Shown in pieces: positions 1 to 8,780 of a stretch of DNA of 64,000 bases (the first letter of the stretch is position 1; each line of letters opens with the position of its first letter). The notes under the pieces are model-generated. The model had not been told where the DNA came from. It saw nothing but the letters and a program-made list of their open reading frames with translations, and searched no databases. A program made the position numbers and the translations under genes. The DNA comes from Halomarinibacterium sp041392205 (GTDB lineage: Bacteria > Bacteroidota > Bacteroidia > Flavobacteriales > Flavobacteriaceae): assembly GCA_041392205.1 (NCBI GenBank), contig JAWKMO010000002.1, forward strand, positions 186,001-250,000. The letters run 5' to 3'.

Positions 1-1181
1 CCAGCACTACCCAGACCGGGCAATTGAATTTCTCGAATGAGTTTCCCAGAAAAGTCATATTGAAACACTTTAGAAATGGCATCAACCATATATTCAGCAA
101 ATATGTATTTCCCTCCGGTTGAAGGGCTTAGTACATTTTTAGTTTCAGGAATCACATCCACCCAATTTTCTGGAGTAGGGTTTGAAACAGCTACTTTTAC
201 AATTTTTTTATTGGGTGCGTTAAGGTTTGTGTTCAGAAATAAAGTTGATCCTTCATTATCCATAACATAAGTATCACTCTCGGTATGGTCAAGAACGGTT
301 ATAAAAGGACTGTTTGGGACTTCTAAATCTTTTATAAATAATTTATTTCCAGAAGTTGAAACGCTAGCGGTAACGACAAGGTATCTATTGTCTTCAGTAA
401 CAAAACCACCCACATACCGATGCTTTTCGGCAGGCAATCCTCCAAAAATTAAGGCATCACTTTTTTGTGGGGTTCCCAATTTGTGATAATACAATTTATG
501 TTGATCGGTTTTTGCGGAAAGTTCACTCCCTTTAGGCTTATCATAGCTGGAATAATAAAAACCATCATTTCCTTTCCAAGAAAGACCACTAAATTTTATA
601 TCTACAAGAGTATCTTCAACAATTTCTTTTGTTTCGACGTTCATCACCAAGACTTTTCTCCAGTCGCTTCCCCCTTCAGAAATACTATATGCAGCTATAG
701 TTCCATCTTTAGAGAAACTTAAACCTCCCAAGGAAATGGTACCATCTTCTTTAAAGGTATTGGGATCCAGAAAAACTTGTGCGGTAGTAGGGTCTTCTCC
801 CGTTTTATAACGGTATACAACGAATTGGTTTTGTAAACCATCATTTTTATAGAAATAGGTATAATCTCCTTCTTTAAAAGGGGCGCCTATCTTTTCATAA
901 TTCCATAGTTCAGAAAGACGTTCTTTAAGTTCGTTTCTGTAGGGAATTGTGTCTAAATAGCCAAAAGTTACTTTGTTTTGTGCTTTTACCCATGATTCAG
1001 TTTGAGAGCTTCGGTCGTCTTCGAGCCATCTGTAAGGGTCTTTAATTTCATGACCAAAATACCTATCTACAGAGTCTACTTTCTCGGTAGTAGGGTAGGA
1101 TACTACAATAGGGGTTTTTTTGATTTGTTTTTGGCAGCTCATTAGTAAAATAACAACAAAAAAGGACACAAAGTATTTCAT
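1..1181 (-). CDS. Prolyl oligopeptidase family (S9) lipoprotein, cut off at window edge
   Basis: The frame reads from an ATG at 1181 to the left edge, giving about 393 residues of an N-terminal part; the stop lies outside the window. It opens with a lipoprotein signal (lipobox LMSC, Cys at about residue 16), so it should be anchored in the periplasm or outer membrane. Residues about 40-55 carry DPYRWLEDD, the typical start of S9A prolyl oligopeptidases, and the rest fits the beta-propeller that filters peptide substrates. The alpha/beta-hydrolase domain with the Ser-Asp-His triad would be on the missing part, so activity cannot be judged. The family cleaves short peptides after proline. Family assignment is strong; exact specificity is unknown. 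Confidence 0.9.
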   Translation of the reverse strand, partial: MKYFVSFFVVILLMSCQKQIKKTPIVVSYPTTEKVDSVDRYFGHEIKDPYRWLEDDRSSQTESWVKAQNKVTFGYLDTIPYRNELKERLSELWNYEKIGAPFKEGDYTYFYKNDGLQNQFVVYRYKTGEDPTTAQVFLDPNTFKEDGTISLGGLSFSKDGTIAAYSISEGGSDWRKVLVMNVETKEIVEDTLVDIKFSGLSWKGNDGFYYSSYDKPKGSELSAKTDQHKLYYHKLGTPQKSDALIFGGLPAEKHRYVGGFVTEDNRYLVVTASVSTSGNKLFIKDLEVPNSPFITVLDHTESDTYVMDNEGSTLFLNTNLNAPNKKIVKVAVSNPTPENWVDVIPETKNVLSPSTGGKYIFAEYMVDAISKVFQYDFSGKLIREIQLPGLGSA

Positions 1182-1253
1182 TACCAATAGATTTAACTTG
1201 GTAAAAATAACAAATTTGAAGTGGTTTATGGTTAAAATAATGGCTTAATTCTA

Positions 1254-1634
1254 TTACTGAAATAGCGGTTTATAGGATTTCCAGTATTTATAGATTAAAA
1301 TGATATTAATGGAAACAATAAGTATGGCTGGTAGTATTTCTGGAAGGTCTAAAAACAAATGAAATAACAATATATTAAGCGATATGGGAGCTAAAAGAAT
1401 AAGCGCAAAGGGAACCCATTTTCTAAGGAATAAAAGAACTCCCACAAAAATTTCTAGAATTCCCACCAAAGGGAGGACATATCCAGATGCAGAAAGAGAA
1501 CTCATAAAATTGGAAGCCGCTTCTGGAAGTTGGGGCAAAGGCATAAAGCTAAAGTCAATGAATTTATTAAGTCCAAAAAAAAGGAGAATTACGGCAAGGA
1601 TAAATCGAAGAATTTTAGTAAATGTTGAGTTCAT
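1254..1634 (-). CDS. DoxX-like four-helix membrane protein (first paralog)
   Basis: 127 residues with about four hydrophobic helices and the motif FGLNKF near the first one, typical of small DoxX/DoxD-like inner-membrane proteins. The ATG at 1634 is preferred over an upstream GTG because MNSTFTKILRF then aligns with the start of the second copy at 4856-5254. The two proteins share FGLNKF, KWVPFAL, PISLN/PISIN, FHLF and the C-terminal YKPLF, so they are clear paralogs. DoxX family members have been linked to quinone or thiol redox chemistry, but most are uncharacterised. The position next to a secreted protein and a diheme cytochrome makes a redox role plausible; this is inference. Confidence 0.85.
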   Translation of the reverse strand: MNSTFTKILRFILAVILLFFGLNKFIDFSFMPLPQLPEAASNFMSSLSASGYVLPLVGILEIFVGVLLFLRKWVPFALILLAPISLNILLFHLFLDLPEILPAILIVSINIILIYKYWKSYKPLFQ

Positions 1635-1668
1635 AAGTGATGGTTTTGAGCTACTTAAATATAGTGAA

Positions 1669-1709
1669 AAAAGAAACACCGTCACTTTTTTTAGTAACGG
1701 TGTTTCTTT
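1669..1709 (-). terminator. Rho-independent terminator after the FG-GAP/ASPIC gene
   Basis: A long inverted repeat: arms of 13 bp (AAAGAAACACCGT and its complement) that extend further with one mismatch around a T-rich loop. On the minus strand it is followed by a T run. It lies between the stop at 1727 and the DoxX start at 1634, so it should end transcription of the type IX cargo gene. Confidence 0.75.
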
Positions 1710-1726
1710 ATAATTAATTAGGAAGT

Positions 1727-3340
1727 TTATTTTTTTATAAAACGCTGCGTTTTCACAGTTTTAGTATCAGCTACTTTTAATATGTAATTCCCTTCTGCTA
1801 AATAAGAAACATTTATTGAAGAAGAATTTAACTTTTCGTTCATTACTCTTTTTCCATTCATATCAAATATAGAATAGATAGGGTTGGTAAATTCAGATGT
1901 TGAAGCAATATTAAGTATTTCAGAGGTGGGATTAGGGAAAGAAATTAGATTATTAACCAAAGTGTCTTCCAATCCAAGGATGGTAGAACCTTCCTCTATA
2001 GTGATAACTTGATCAACGGCAACATTATCCATCACATCAATAATACCAGAGGGCCAAATAATGGTAAGCGTTGTAATTTCAGTATCTGCCCCTAGACCAA
2101 AGTGAGTGTTTAATGTACTCATAAATCTAAAGCCTTCTCCGCTTCTTACGTCTCTAATTTGTGTTCCTAATGCTGAGGTTATTTGTACTCTTGCTCCTAT
2201 ACCATTTCTATTACTTTCTACTCCTATGGTATTTACGGTTAACCAATGGTTTGTATTCCCGTTATTAAAATACACATTTCCATTAACAAAAGCATCAATA
2301 AAACCATCATTATTTAAATCTCCTAAAGCGCCGTTATCACTTGGAACCACGTTTGAAAATAAGGTAAATGTTAAGTCTCCATTGTTAAGAAGTAAATTCC
2401 CATTTGAAAGGATATCTGCATACCCATTATTATCAAAGTCATAGGTACAGTTTTCGATACCTACAGATGTAAGTGCATTAATTCCGGTTCCAGCAGAAAT
2501 ATCGGTAAAAGTTCCATCGCCATTATTTCTTTTTAGTTTGTGAGGAGCCCCAGGAGCACTACTCCCAACAAATACATCCATGTACCCATCGTTATCATAA
2601 TCAGCCCAGGCAGAAGACCAAGTCTGCATTTCATCATATAAACCTGCTACTTGGGCAACTTCGGTAAAGGTGCCACTTCCATCATTATTATGTAAACGAT
2701 CGGCACTTCTATCATTTAAATCTCCACCAACATTACATTTTGCATTAAACATATCCATATCACCATCATTGTCATAATCAATCCATACCGATCCATAGTG
2801 ACCTCCTGTAGGATAATCACCGATACCTCCTTGATGAAATGTTAGGTCACCATTTCCATCATTTAAATAATACACATTTGGCGCAACATCATGGCAAACA
2901 AAAGCATCTAAGTGCCCGTCATTGTTAATATCCACAAAATTGGATCTTTGCGAAAACACAAATTGCGGATAGGATATTTCGGTAAAGGCAGTACCGTTAT
3001 TATTAGCTCTCATCAAGGTCACCCCATTTCCTCCCCCATAGAGCAAATCGGTATACCCATTATCATCATAATCCCCTGCGGCGAGACTCCAAGAAGGAGT
3101 ATTATCTGCAGGTGATGTTGATATGTTTAATTCATTAAAAGACCCTCCTGGTTGTTGGTAGAATATTTGTATATGAGTAGAGTTTACTGAAACTACATCA
3201 TCAAGAAAATCACCATTCATATCTACAACGGCACGATCTGTATAGCTTGTATTAAAAGGAGAGGAGGATGTAAAAGTAACCTGAGCATAGGAGCTAATGC
3301 AAATAGCTAGGCTAAAGAAAAATAAGTATGGTTTTTTCAT
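1727..3340 (-). CDS. Type IX-secreted FG-GAP/VCBS repeat protein with ASPIC/UnbV domain
   Basis: 537 residues from the ATG at 3340; a longer TTG-initiated frame would overlap the upstream gene and displace the signal peptide. Order: signal peptide ending SSYAQ; about seven VCBS/FG-GAP motifs of the form D-x-(D/N)-N-D-G-x-x-D (for example DYDNDGDMDMF), which bind calcium and build a beta-propeller; an ASPIC/UnbV segment at about residues 370-460 (NRNGIGARV, RSGEGF, WPSG); and a C-terminal 70-residue Por-type (type A) sorting domain starting SFPNPTSEILNI. It should be exported by Sec, moved across the outer membrane by the type IX system, and released or anchored at the surface. It lies 20 bp behind the diheme cytochrome gene, presumably cotranscribed. 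Ligand unknown. Confidence 0.9.
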   Translation of the reverse strand: MKKPYLFFFSLAICISSYAQVTFTSSSPFNTSYTDRAVVDMNGDFLDDVVSVNSTHIQIFYQQPGGSFNELNISTSPADNTPSWSLAAGDYDDNGYTDLLYGGGNGVTLMRANNNGTAFTEISYPQFVFSQRSNFVDINNDGHLDAFVCHDVAPNVYYLNDGNGDLTFHQGGIGDYPTGGHYGSVWIDYDNDGDMDMFNAKCNVGGDLNDRSADRLHNNDGSGTFTEVAQVAGLYDEMQTWSSAWADYDNDGYMDVFVGSSAPGAPHKLKRNNGDGTFTDISAGTGINALTSVGIENCTYDFDNNGYADILSNGNLLLNNGDLTFTLFSNVVPSDNGALGDLNNDGFIDAFVNGNVYFNNGNTNHWLTVNTIGVESNRNGIGARVQITSALGTQIRDVRSGEGFRFMSTLNTHFGLGADTEITTLTIIWPSGIIDVMDNVAVDQVITIEEGSTILGLEDTLVNNLISFPNPTSEILNIASTSEFTNPIYSIFDMNGKRVMNEKLNSSSINVSYLAEGNYILKVADTKTVKTQRFIKK

Positions 3341-3360
3341 TTTTAAAAAAATTAAGTTAA

Positions 3361-4752
3361 TTAATCGCAAGTATTGGTTAATGAATTAATAAATTCTTTG
3401 AAAATTTGGGTAAATTCTTCGTGAACAAGTGTTCTTCCAGATAAGGGCATTCTGAATTCTTCTTCCGTTGAATTAACACGGTAATAAATAATGGAATTCT
3501 CTGCATCACCGGGAACCATTATGGTAGTATTATCCAGTCCAACAATGGGTGTTTGAGGGACAGCACAGAGCCCAAGATTTTCAAAATTAGCACTTTCATT
3601 AAAAGCAAGCCTTAGAGCTACCTCTCCACAATGACCACCATCAGTATGACAATGCGCGCAGTTAATATCTAGGTAAGAACGAACTCTAAGGTCTAAAGGA
3701 TTAGATATGTCTTCCCAATTTACAACGGTATTAATAGTTGAAGGAACACTTTCTAAATAGCCCATTTCAATCCATTTTTGAAGCTGGTTTTTGGTTCCTT
3801 CAGTGTAGGGATAATTAGAATTAAGATTTTGAGGTTTTGGACCTATTGGAAGCTTTTCTTTATAGTTTCTTTTATGGCATAAAAAGCATTCCTCAATAGA
3901 AGGGATTCGGTAAATCGTACTTTTGGTTTCTCCATTTTGTAGCCATTCAATATCAATATTGAATCCAAAACCCGTTGTATTTAATAAAGCTTCTTGTTGC
4001 TCCTCATCCCAAATATAGTCTGCATATATCCACTCGTCTTGTTTTTTTATTAAGAGTCTAGTTTCAATAATTTTGGTGGTGTTGCTGGGTAACACATTAT
4101 CATAATAAAATGTTTTAATTAGCACGGTGCTATTAGGAAATGCTAAAATATTTCCATCTCCATTATAGCTTGCTTTTACACCATTAGGCATCCAAACGAA
4201 ACGCTTTTTGTGTGCATAGTCTGTAAATAGTGTTGAAATGGGTTCATAGGGTAAAACACCATATACGGGCTCTTGATTTGCCAAATCTCCCTCAAAAAAG
4301 TTATAATCTGAAAGTTTTGGATAGGGAACTAAAGCAGGGTCAAAATTGACAGGCGAAATGGGTAAAACGTTAATAGTAACCGTTCCAGTGGCACAACTTT
4401 GTCCTGAAGCGTCACAGACTGTATATTGAAAGGTATCTTCTCCAGTGGCAGTTTCATTGGGGGTGTATATCACAAAATCATCTAAGATTTCGGTGGGCGT
4501 TCCGTTAGTGTTTAAAATAACAGAACCTTTTAAAGGGGTTGTCAAAATTAATTCTCCTTCTTCAGGAACATTTGTGTCATTTTGTAACACCGCTATTTCA
4601 AGCACGGCATTTTGAAACACCTCACCACTATCTGCATTGGCTGTTATGTTTAAAGGAACATATTCGTTATCATCATCAGACTTACAGCCGTGTAAAACCA
4701 AAGCGCCACAGGAGAATATGAGAATACTTACATAAAAAAAAGTCTTCTTCAT
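3361..4752 (-). CDS. Lipoprotein with Ig-like domain and diheme cytochrome c domain
   Basis: 463 residues from the ATG at 4752 (an in-frame ATG at 4761 adds three). Signal peptide with lipobox LHGC. Residues about 35-130 form a bacterial Ig/cadherin-like domain with the usual DTFQYTV strand. The remainder resembles the SO2930/HNE_0200 type of diheme cytochromes: heme motif CFLCH near residue 288, second heme motif CAHCH near residue 365, and FRMPLSG near the C-terminus as a likely axial methionine. It should be a periplasmic or outer-membrane electron carrier. Its partners are unknown; the downstream type IX cargo and the two flanking DoxX-like proteins are candidates. Heme motifs are directly visible; the family name is from memory of the pattern. 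Confidence 0.85.
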   Translation of the reverse strand: MKKTFFYVSILIFSCGALVLHGCKSDDDNEYVPLNITANADSGEVFQNAVLEIAVLQNDTNVPEEGELILTTPLKGSVILNTNGTPTEILDDFVIYTPNETATGEDTFQYTVCDASGQSCATGTVTINVLPISPVNFDPALVPYPKLSDYNFFEGDLANQEPVYGVLPYEPISTLFTDYAHKKRFVWMPNGVKASYNGDGNILAFPNSTVLIKTFYYDNVLPSNTTKIIETRLLIKKQDEWIYADYIWDEEQQEALLNTTGFGFNIDIEWLQNGETKSTIYRIPSIEECFLCHKRNYKEKLPIGPKPQNLNSNYPYTEGTKNQLQKWIEMGYLESVPSTINTVVNWEDISNPLDLRVRSYLDINCAHCHTDGGHCGEVALRLAFNESANFENLGLCAVPQTPIVGLDNTTIMVPGDAENSIIYYRVNSTEEEFRMPLSGRTLVHEEFTQIFKEFINSLTNTCD

Positions 4753-4855
4753 AAATATCATTCTTTTAGTAATTTTTAATTGTGAAAATATTGAAGGTCA
4801 TAAATGTAAGAAAAACTTTTTATTTTAAACGGTAAGGCCCTTAATTGTAGTCATT

Positions 4856-5254
4856 TTAAACAAAAAGGGGCTTATACACACTCCAATTTTTATACATTAA
4901 GTATCCATTTACTAAAGCAACCAAAATAGCAGGCCCAATATTAGGCAGGTTTACAAAGAGGTGAAAAGCCACTAAGTTAATGGAAATAGGAACCAATACC
5001 ACCAGAGCAAAGGGAACCCATTTATTAATAACCAGCAATAGCCCTACGATTACCTCTGTAAGTCCTACAAGATTCATAATATACCCTTTGCCTGTTGCTT
5101 CTGCTCCAGAATAACGTAATGCATTAAATAAATACTCGGCTTCTGGAAATCCCGTAAAATCAAAATCTTGAAGAAACCATAAAAATTTGTTGAGACCAAA
5201 AAGTAATAGCATTAGACCCAATCCAATGCGTAAAATAGAATGAAAGAGTTTCAT
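4856..5254 (-). CDS. DoxX-like four-helix membrane protein (second paralog)
   Basis: 132 residues, four predicted membrane helices, same motifs as the protein at 1254-1634 (FGLNKF, NKWVPFAL, PISIN, FHLF, C-terminal YKPLF). It differs by a short insert after the first helix (SGAEATGKG region). Inner-membrane protein of the DoxX superfamily; biochemical role not established. It is the first gene of the likely transcription unit running leftwards through the cytochrome and FG-GAP genes to the first paralog, with a 103-bp gap before the cytochrome gene. Confidence 0.85.
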   Translation of the reverse strand: MKLFHSILRIGLGLMLLLFGLNKFLWFLQDFDFTGFPEAEYLFNALRYSGAEATGKGYIMNLVGLTEVIVGLLLVINKWVPFALVVLVPISINLVAFHLFVNLPNIGPAILVALVNGYLMYKNWSVYKPLFV

Positions 5255-5322
5255 AAGTTAGTTTTTTGATAAGTTATCATTAATAGACGCCTTATTCAAA
5301 AAATACTTACAAAGAGCGAATT

Positions 5323-6312
5323 TTAAACCAAATTATTTTTTACTAGATATTCTGCAATTTGGATAGCATTAGTGGCAGCCCCTTTTCGTAAATTATCACT
5401 TACAATCCACATATTAAGCGTATTAGGTTGCGTTTCGTCCCTACGTATTCTACCCACAAATACCTCATCTTTTTGATTCGCATAAATGGGCATGGGGTAG
5501 GTTTTTGTATCGGGATTGTCTTGAACCACTACCCCTGTTGTATTATGAAGAATTTGTCGCACTTCGGTAAGATTAAAATCTTGATAGAATTCTACATTAA
5601 CCGCCTCGCTATGTCCTCCTGCGGTGGGGATACGTACCGCAGTAGCCGTTACTGAAAAGGTACGATCATCCATTATTTTTTGTGGTTCTCTAGCCAATTT
5701 CATTTCTTCTTTGGTATAACCGTTTTCTTCAAAAACATCACATTGTGGAAGTGCATTTTTGAAAATAGGATAGGGATATGCCATTTCTCCTTGTACACCC
5801 GCAATTTCATTTTCTAATTGCTGAACGGCTTTTAAGCCGGTACCCGACACCGACTGATAGGTAGAAACAATTACCCTTCGCATTTTATATTTTTTGTGAA
5901 GGGGCGCCAACGCCATTACTAATTGAATGGTTGAGCAATTAGGATTGGCAATAATTTTGTCTTCTTTCGTTAAAATGAAAGCATTAATTTCTGGCACAAT
6001 CAATTTTTTGGTAGGATCCATTCTCCAAGCAGAAGAATTGTCAATAACAGTGGTGCCTACTTCAGCAAATTTTGGTGCCCACTCCAAAGAAGTTCCCCCA
6101 CCCGCCGAAAAAATCGCAAGTACAGGTTTTGTCGTAATGGCTTCTTCCATAGCGATTATGGGGTAATTTTTTCCTTTAAAAGAAATGTTTTTTCCAATAG
6201 ATTTATGGGAGGCTACGGGAATTAGTTCAGAAATGGGAAAATTTCTTTCTTCCAAGAGTTTTAACATCACTTCACCTACCATTCCGGTGGCACCTACTAC
6301 GGCTATTTTCAT
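5323..6312 (-). CDS. asd: Aspartate-semialdehyde dehydrogenase
   Basis: Makes L-aspartate 4-semialdehyde from 4-aspartyl phosphate with NADPH, the branch point to lysine/diaminopimelate, threonine and methionine. 329 residues from the ATG at 6312; a TTG 21 bp upstream is unlikely because the Rossmann motif VGATGMVG must lie at the N-terminus. Visible: dinucleotide loop GATGMVG, catalytic cysteine in NPNCSTIQL (about residue 125), acid/base histidine in GGHSEAVNV. Length is normal for the family. It has its own candidate promoter (6331-6363) and follows the terminator of mscL, so it is probably transcribed alone. Confidence 0.97.
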   Translation of the reverse strand: MKIAVVGATGMVGEVMLKLLEERNFPISELIPVASHKSIGKNISFKGKNYPIIAMEEAITTKPVLAIFSAGGGTSLEWAPKFAEVGTTVIDNSSAWRMDPTKKLIVPEINAFILTKEDKIIANPNCSTIQLVMALAPLHKKYKMRRVIVSTYQSVSGTGLKAVQQLENEIAGVQGEMAYPYPIFKNALPQCDVFEENGYTKEEMKLAREPQKIMDDRTFSVTATAVRIPTAGGHSEAVNVEFYQDFNLTEVRQILHNTTGVVVQDNPDTKTYPMPIYANQKDEVFVGRIRRDETQPNTLNMWIVSDNLRKGAATNAIQIAEYLVKNNLV

Positions 6313-6330
6313 GAGGATTAAATTAGGGGT

Positions 6331-6363
6331 CAAAAATAGGGTATAGAAAAGTATTTATTCAAA
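6331..6363 (-). promoter_or_regulatory. Candidate Bacteroidota promoter of asd
   Basis: On the minus strand TTTG (6363-6360), a 21-base spacer and TATTTTTG (6338-6331), matching the TTG...TAnnTTTG consensus of this phylum. The inferred start site lies roughly 10-15 bases before the asd ATG at 6312. It sits just downstream of the mscL terminator. Confidence 0.55.
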
Positions 6364-6372
6364 ATAAAATGC

Positions 6373-6401
6373 AAAAAAAGACCCCACTTAACCAGTGGGG
6401 T
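6373..6401 (-). terminator. Rho-independent terminator of mscL
   Basis: Perfect 8-bp stem ACCCCACT / AGTGGGGT around a 5-base loop, followed on the minus strand by seven T. It is 39 bp beyond the mscL stop and separates mscL from asd. Confidence 0.85.
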
Positions 6402-6439
6402 TTAGGGTTATAAAATGTAGTGTAGCGGTTGCTACGCGT

Positions 6440-6838
6440 TTACTTTTTTAATGCGTCTCTAATTTCGGTCAATAAATCTATTTCAGAAGGACCTGCGGGT
6501 GCTGGGGCTTCTGCGGGCTTTTTAGTTTTGTTATAGGCTTTTACAATTAAAAACAATACAAATCCAACAATTAGCAAATTAATAAGGGCATTTACCCATT
6601 TTCCCCACATAATAGCATTTTCTGGAGTAACATTACCTTCTGCATCTGTGGTTGCCTCAGATAATACCACTTTTAACGCAGAAAAATCCATTCCACCCGT
6701 AAAATGGCCAACAATGGGCATCATAATATCATTGGTAAATCCAGAAACAACACCGCCTAATGCAGCGCCTAAAATAACGGCAACAGATAATTCAATGACA
6801 TTGCCTGTCATGATAAAATTTTTGAATTCTTTAAGCAT
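6440..6838 (-). CDS. mscL: Large-conductance mechanosensitive channel MscL
   Basis: 132 residues; homopentameric inner-membrane channel that opens at high membrane tension to release solutes on osmotic downshock. Visible: N-terminal amphipathic helix MLKEFKNFIMTGNVIELSVAV, the pore helix AVILGAALGGVVSGFTNDI with its small-residue packing face, a periplasmic loop, a second helix near residues 82-103 (LINLLIVGFVLFLIVKAYN) and a charged C-terminal bundle ending in EIRDALKK. Length fits the family. It has a terminator at 6373-6401 and a 76-bp gap to alr, so it is likely expressed on its own. Confidence 0.97.
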   Translation of the reverse strand: MLKEFKNFIMTGNVIELSVAVILGAALGGVVSGFTNDIMMPIVGHFTGGMDFSALKVVLSEATTDAEGNVTPENAIMWGKWVNALINLLIVGFVLFLIVKAYNKTKKPAEAPAPAGPSEIDLLTEIRDALKK

Positions 6839-6914
6839 AATTGATTGGTTTTAGAGTTAATAAGGACCTAATTTACACAAAAAACTAATTCAAGTTAAAA
6901 TTTTCTATAGTAAG

Positions 6915-8039
6915 CTATTCTTTTCGTTGAATAACCCTTTTTACCCGTTGAGAGATAGCGGTAATAAGTTCATAGGAGATGGTTTTGGCCGAAGTAGCCA
7001 AAGATTCAGCTGTGGGAGATACACCAAAGAAAATCACTTCATCTCCTTCTTGGCAATCGATATTAGTTACATCCACCATAATCATATCCATACAAACATT
7101 TCCAATAATGGGCGCTTTTTTCCCGTGGATGGTAACCCAGCCAGCCCCGTTACCATAGATTCTTGAAATACCGTCTGCATGGCCAATGGGTAAGGTGGCG
7201 GTGACTGTATTTTGGGAAGCTATAAATGTCCTATTATACCCCAAGGACTCTCCCTTTTTTATTTTGTGAATTTGAGATATAATGGTTTTTAGCGTTCCTA
7301 TTGGGGTAAGGTATTTGTCAAATCTTGGATCATTGCCAAAACCATACAATCCTATTCCCGTTCGAACCATATCAAATTGTGCTTCGGGATAGTTTAAAAT
7401 CCCTGAAGTATTTAAGGTGTGTTGTAAGGGCTGGTATCCTAATTTTTTTGAAAATGACGTTGAAATCCTTTTAAAAGCCGAAATTTGAGATAAGGTAAAT
7501 TCTCTTTCTGAAAGGTCTTCACTAGCGGCTAAGTGCGAAAAAACCGAAGCTACTTTTACGCTATTCGTTTTATTGAGTAGCTCAATAATTTTTTCTTGGT
7601 CCTTCTCTGAAAAACCCAAACGGTTTAGACCGGTATTAAATTTAATATGAATAGGATAGTTTTTTTGGTCATGTGCTTCGGCAAAGTCTATGAACTCTTT
7701 TAAGATTTTTAGTGAATATATACTAGGCTCCAAACATCGGTTTAAAATAACCTCAAAATTTTCTGGAAGTGAATGAAGCACCAAAATAGGTAACATGACC
7801 TCATGTTTCCTAAGTGCTTCGCCTTCTAACGCATAGGCAACGGCAAAATAATCGATCCCAAGCGATACTAATTCTTTAGCCACTTCGGAGGCATCACTCC
7901 CATAGCCATAAGCTTTCACCACGGCCATCATTTTTGTTTCTGGAAGGATTTTTGACCTTAAATAGTGATAATTATGATCAAGCGCATTTAGGTTAATTTC
8001 CAAAACAGTTTCGCCAAAGTATCCTTGAGGATGTGCCAT
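6915..8039 (-). CDS. alr: Alanine racemase
   Basis: PLP enzyme that interconverts L- and D-alanine for peptidoglycan. 374 residues. The PLP lysine is K42 in VVKAYGYGSD; the second catalytic base is the tyrosine of LGYNRTF near residue 270; RTGIGLYGFG and the C-terminal NVCMDMIMVDVT are family hallmarks. It is a free-standing enzyme, not the MurF-Alr fusion found in some Bacteroidota. It begins one base after the tdk stop codon, so the two are almost certainly cotranscribed. Confidence 0.96.
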   Translation of the reverse strand: MAHPQGYFGETVLEINLNALDHNYHYLRSKILPETKMMAVVKAYGYGSDASEVAKELVSLGIDYFAVAYALEGEALRKHEVMLPILVLHSLPENFEVILNRCLEPSIYSLKILKEFIDFAEAHDQKNYPIHIKFNTGLNRLGFSEKDQEKIIELLNKTNSVKVASVFSHLAASEDLSEREFTLSQISAFKRISTSFSKKLGYQPLQHTLNTSGILNYPEAQFDMVRTGIGLYGFGNDPRFDKYLTPIGTLKTIISQIHKIKKGESLGYNRTFIASQNTVTATLPIGHADGISRIYGNGAGWVTIHGKKAPIIGNVCMDMIMVDVTNIDCQEGDEVIFFGVSPTAESLATSAKTISYELITAISQRVKRVIQRKE

Positions 8040-8040
8040 G

Positions 8041-8679
8041 CTATGCTTGTTTTTTGCTGGAAATTTGTTCTGGGTCTTTTACATCCATCTTTTTTACACG
8101 TTCCCTTAACATGGCTTTGTAAAAGGCAGCCCTACTTAAGGGTTCGTATTCTTCGGTTTCTCCTAAAAAAACGAGATCGTCACTTTGCGCTTTTCGGTAA
8201 CTAAAATGGGCAAGATTCCCTGTTCTTGTGCAAACGGCGTGAACTTTGGTAACATACTCTGCCGTAGCCATTAGTGCTGGCATAGGCCCAAAAGGATTTC
8301 CCTTAAAGTCCATGTCGAGTCCTGCTACAATAACTCGCATGCCTTGATTGGCAAGATCGTTACATACTTTTACAATTTCTGCATCAAAAAACTGAGCTTC
8401 ATCAATACCTATAACGTCGCAACCATCTGCAAGAATAGGAATATTTGCTGCGGCAGGAACGGGAGTAGACCTAATTTCATTGCTATCGTGAGAGATTACT
8501 TTGTCGTGATCATATCGAACATCTACCGAAGGTTTAAAAATTTCAACCTTTTGTCTAGCAAACTGCGCTCTTTTGAGGCGACGTATTAATTCTTCGGTTT
8601 TCCCCGAAAACATAGAGCCACAAATTACCTCAATCCACCCAAACTGCTCTTTTTGATTTACCGTATTTTCGAGAAACAT
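8041..8679 (-). CDS. tdk: Thymidine kinase (type II)
   Basis: Phosphorylates thymidine to dTMP in the salvage pathway, cytosolic. 212 residues. P-loop GSMFSGKTEELIRRL at about residue 21; catalytic base in GIDEAQFF (Walker B/lasso region); AGLDMDFKGNPFG; substrate loop in FSYRKAQSDD. The structural zinc site of most type II kinases (two CxxC pairs) is reduced to one cysteine in VCTRTGNLAHF, and SRAAFY stands where the last CxxC should be; to my recollection this is common in Bacteroidota. First gene of a tdk-alr unit, divergent from the gene at 8781 across a 101-bp gap. Confidence 0.95.
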   Translation of the reverse strand: MFLENTVNQKEQFGWIEVICGSMFSGKTEELIRRLKRAQFARQKVEIFKPSVDVRYDHDKVISHDSNEIRSTPVPAAANIPILADGCDVIGIDEAQFFDAEIVKVCNDLANQGMRVIVAGLDMDFKGNPFGPMPALMATAEYVTKVHAVCTRTGNLAHFSYRKAQSDDLVFLGETEEYEPLSRAAFYKAMLRERVKKMDVKDPEQISSKKQA

Positions 8680-8780
8680 ACTTTGTTTATTAGAATAAAA
8701 TAGAATTCTTTGACGTTTACATAAAGGATGCGTAAATTTAACAAAACAAAAAATAGCACGCCGTAATATTTATAAAAGTT

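Noticed and set aside
1384..1713. Plus-strand frame opposite the first DoxX gene
   Set aside because: The minus-strand frame has the coherent four-helix pattern and a paralog; the plus frame is basic and featureless.
5323..8679. Mobile or defence island between asd and tdk
   Set aside because: All genes are core metabolic or envelope genes with normal spacing and no transfer signs.
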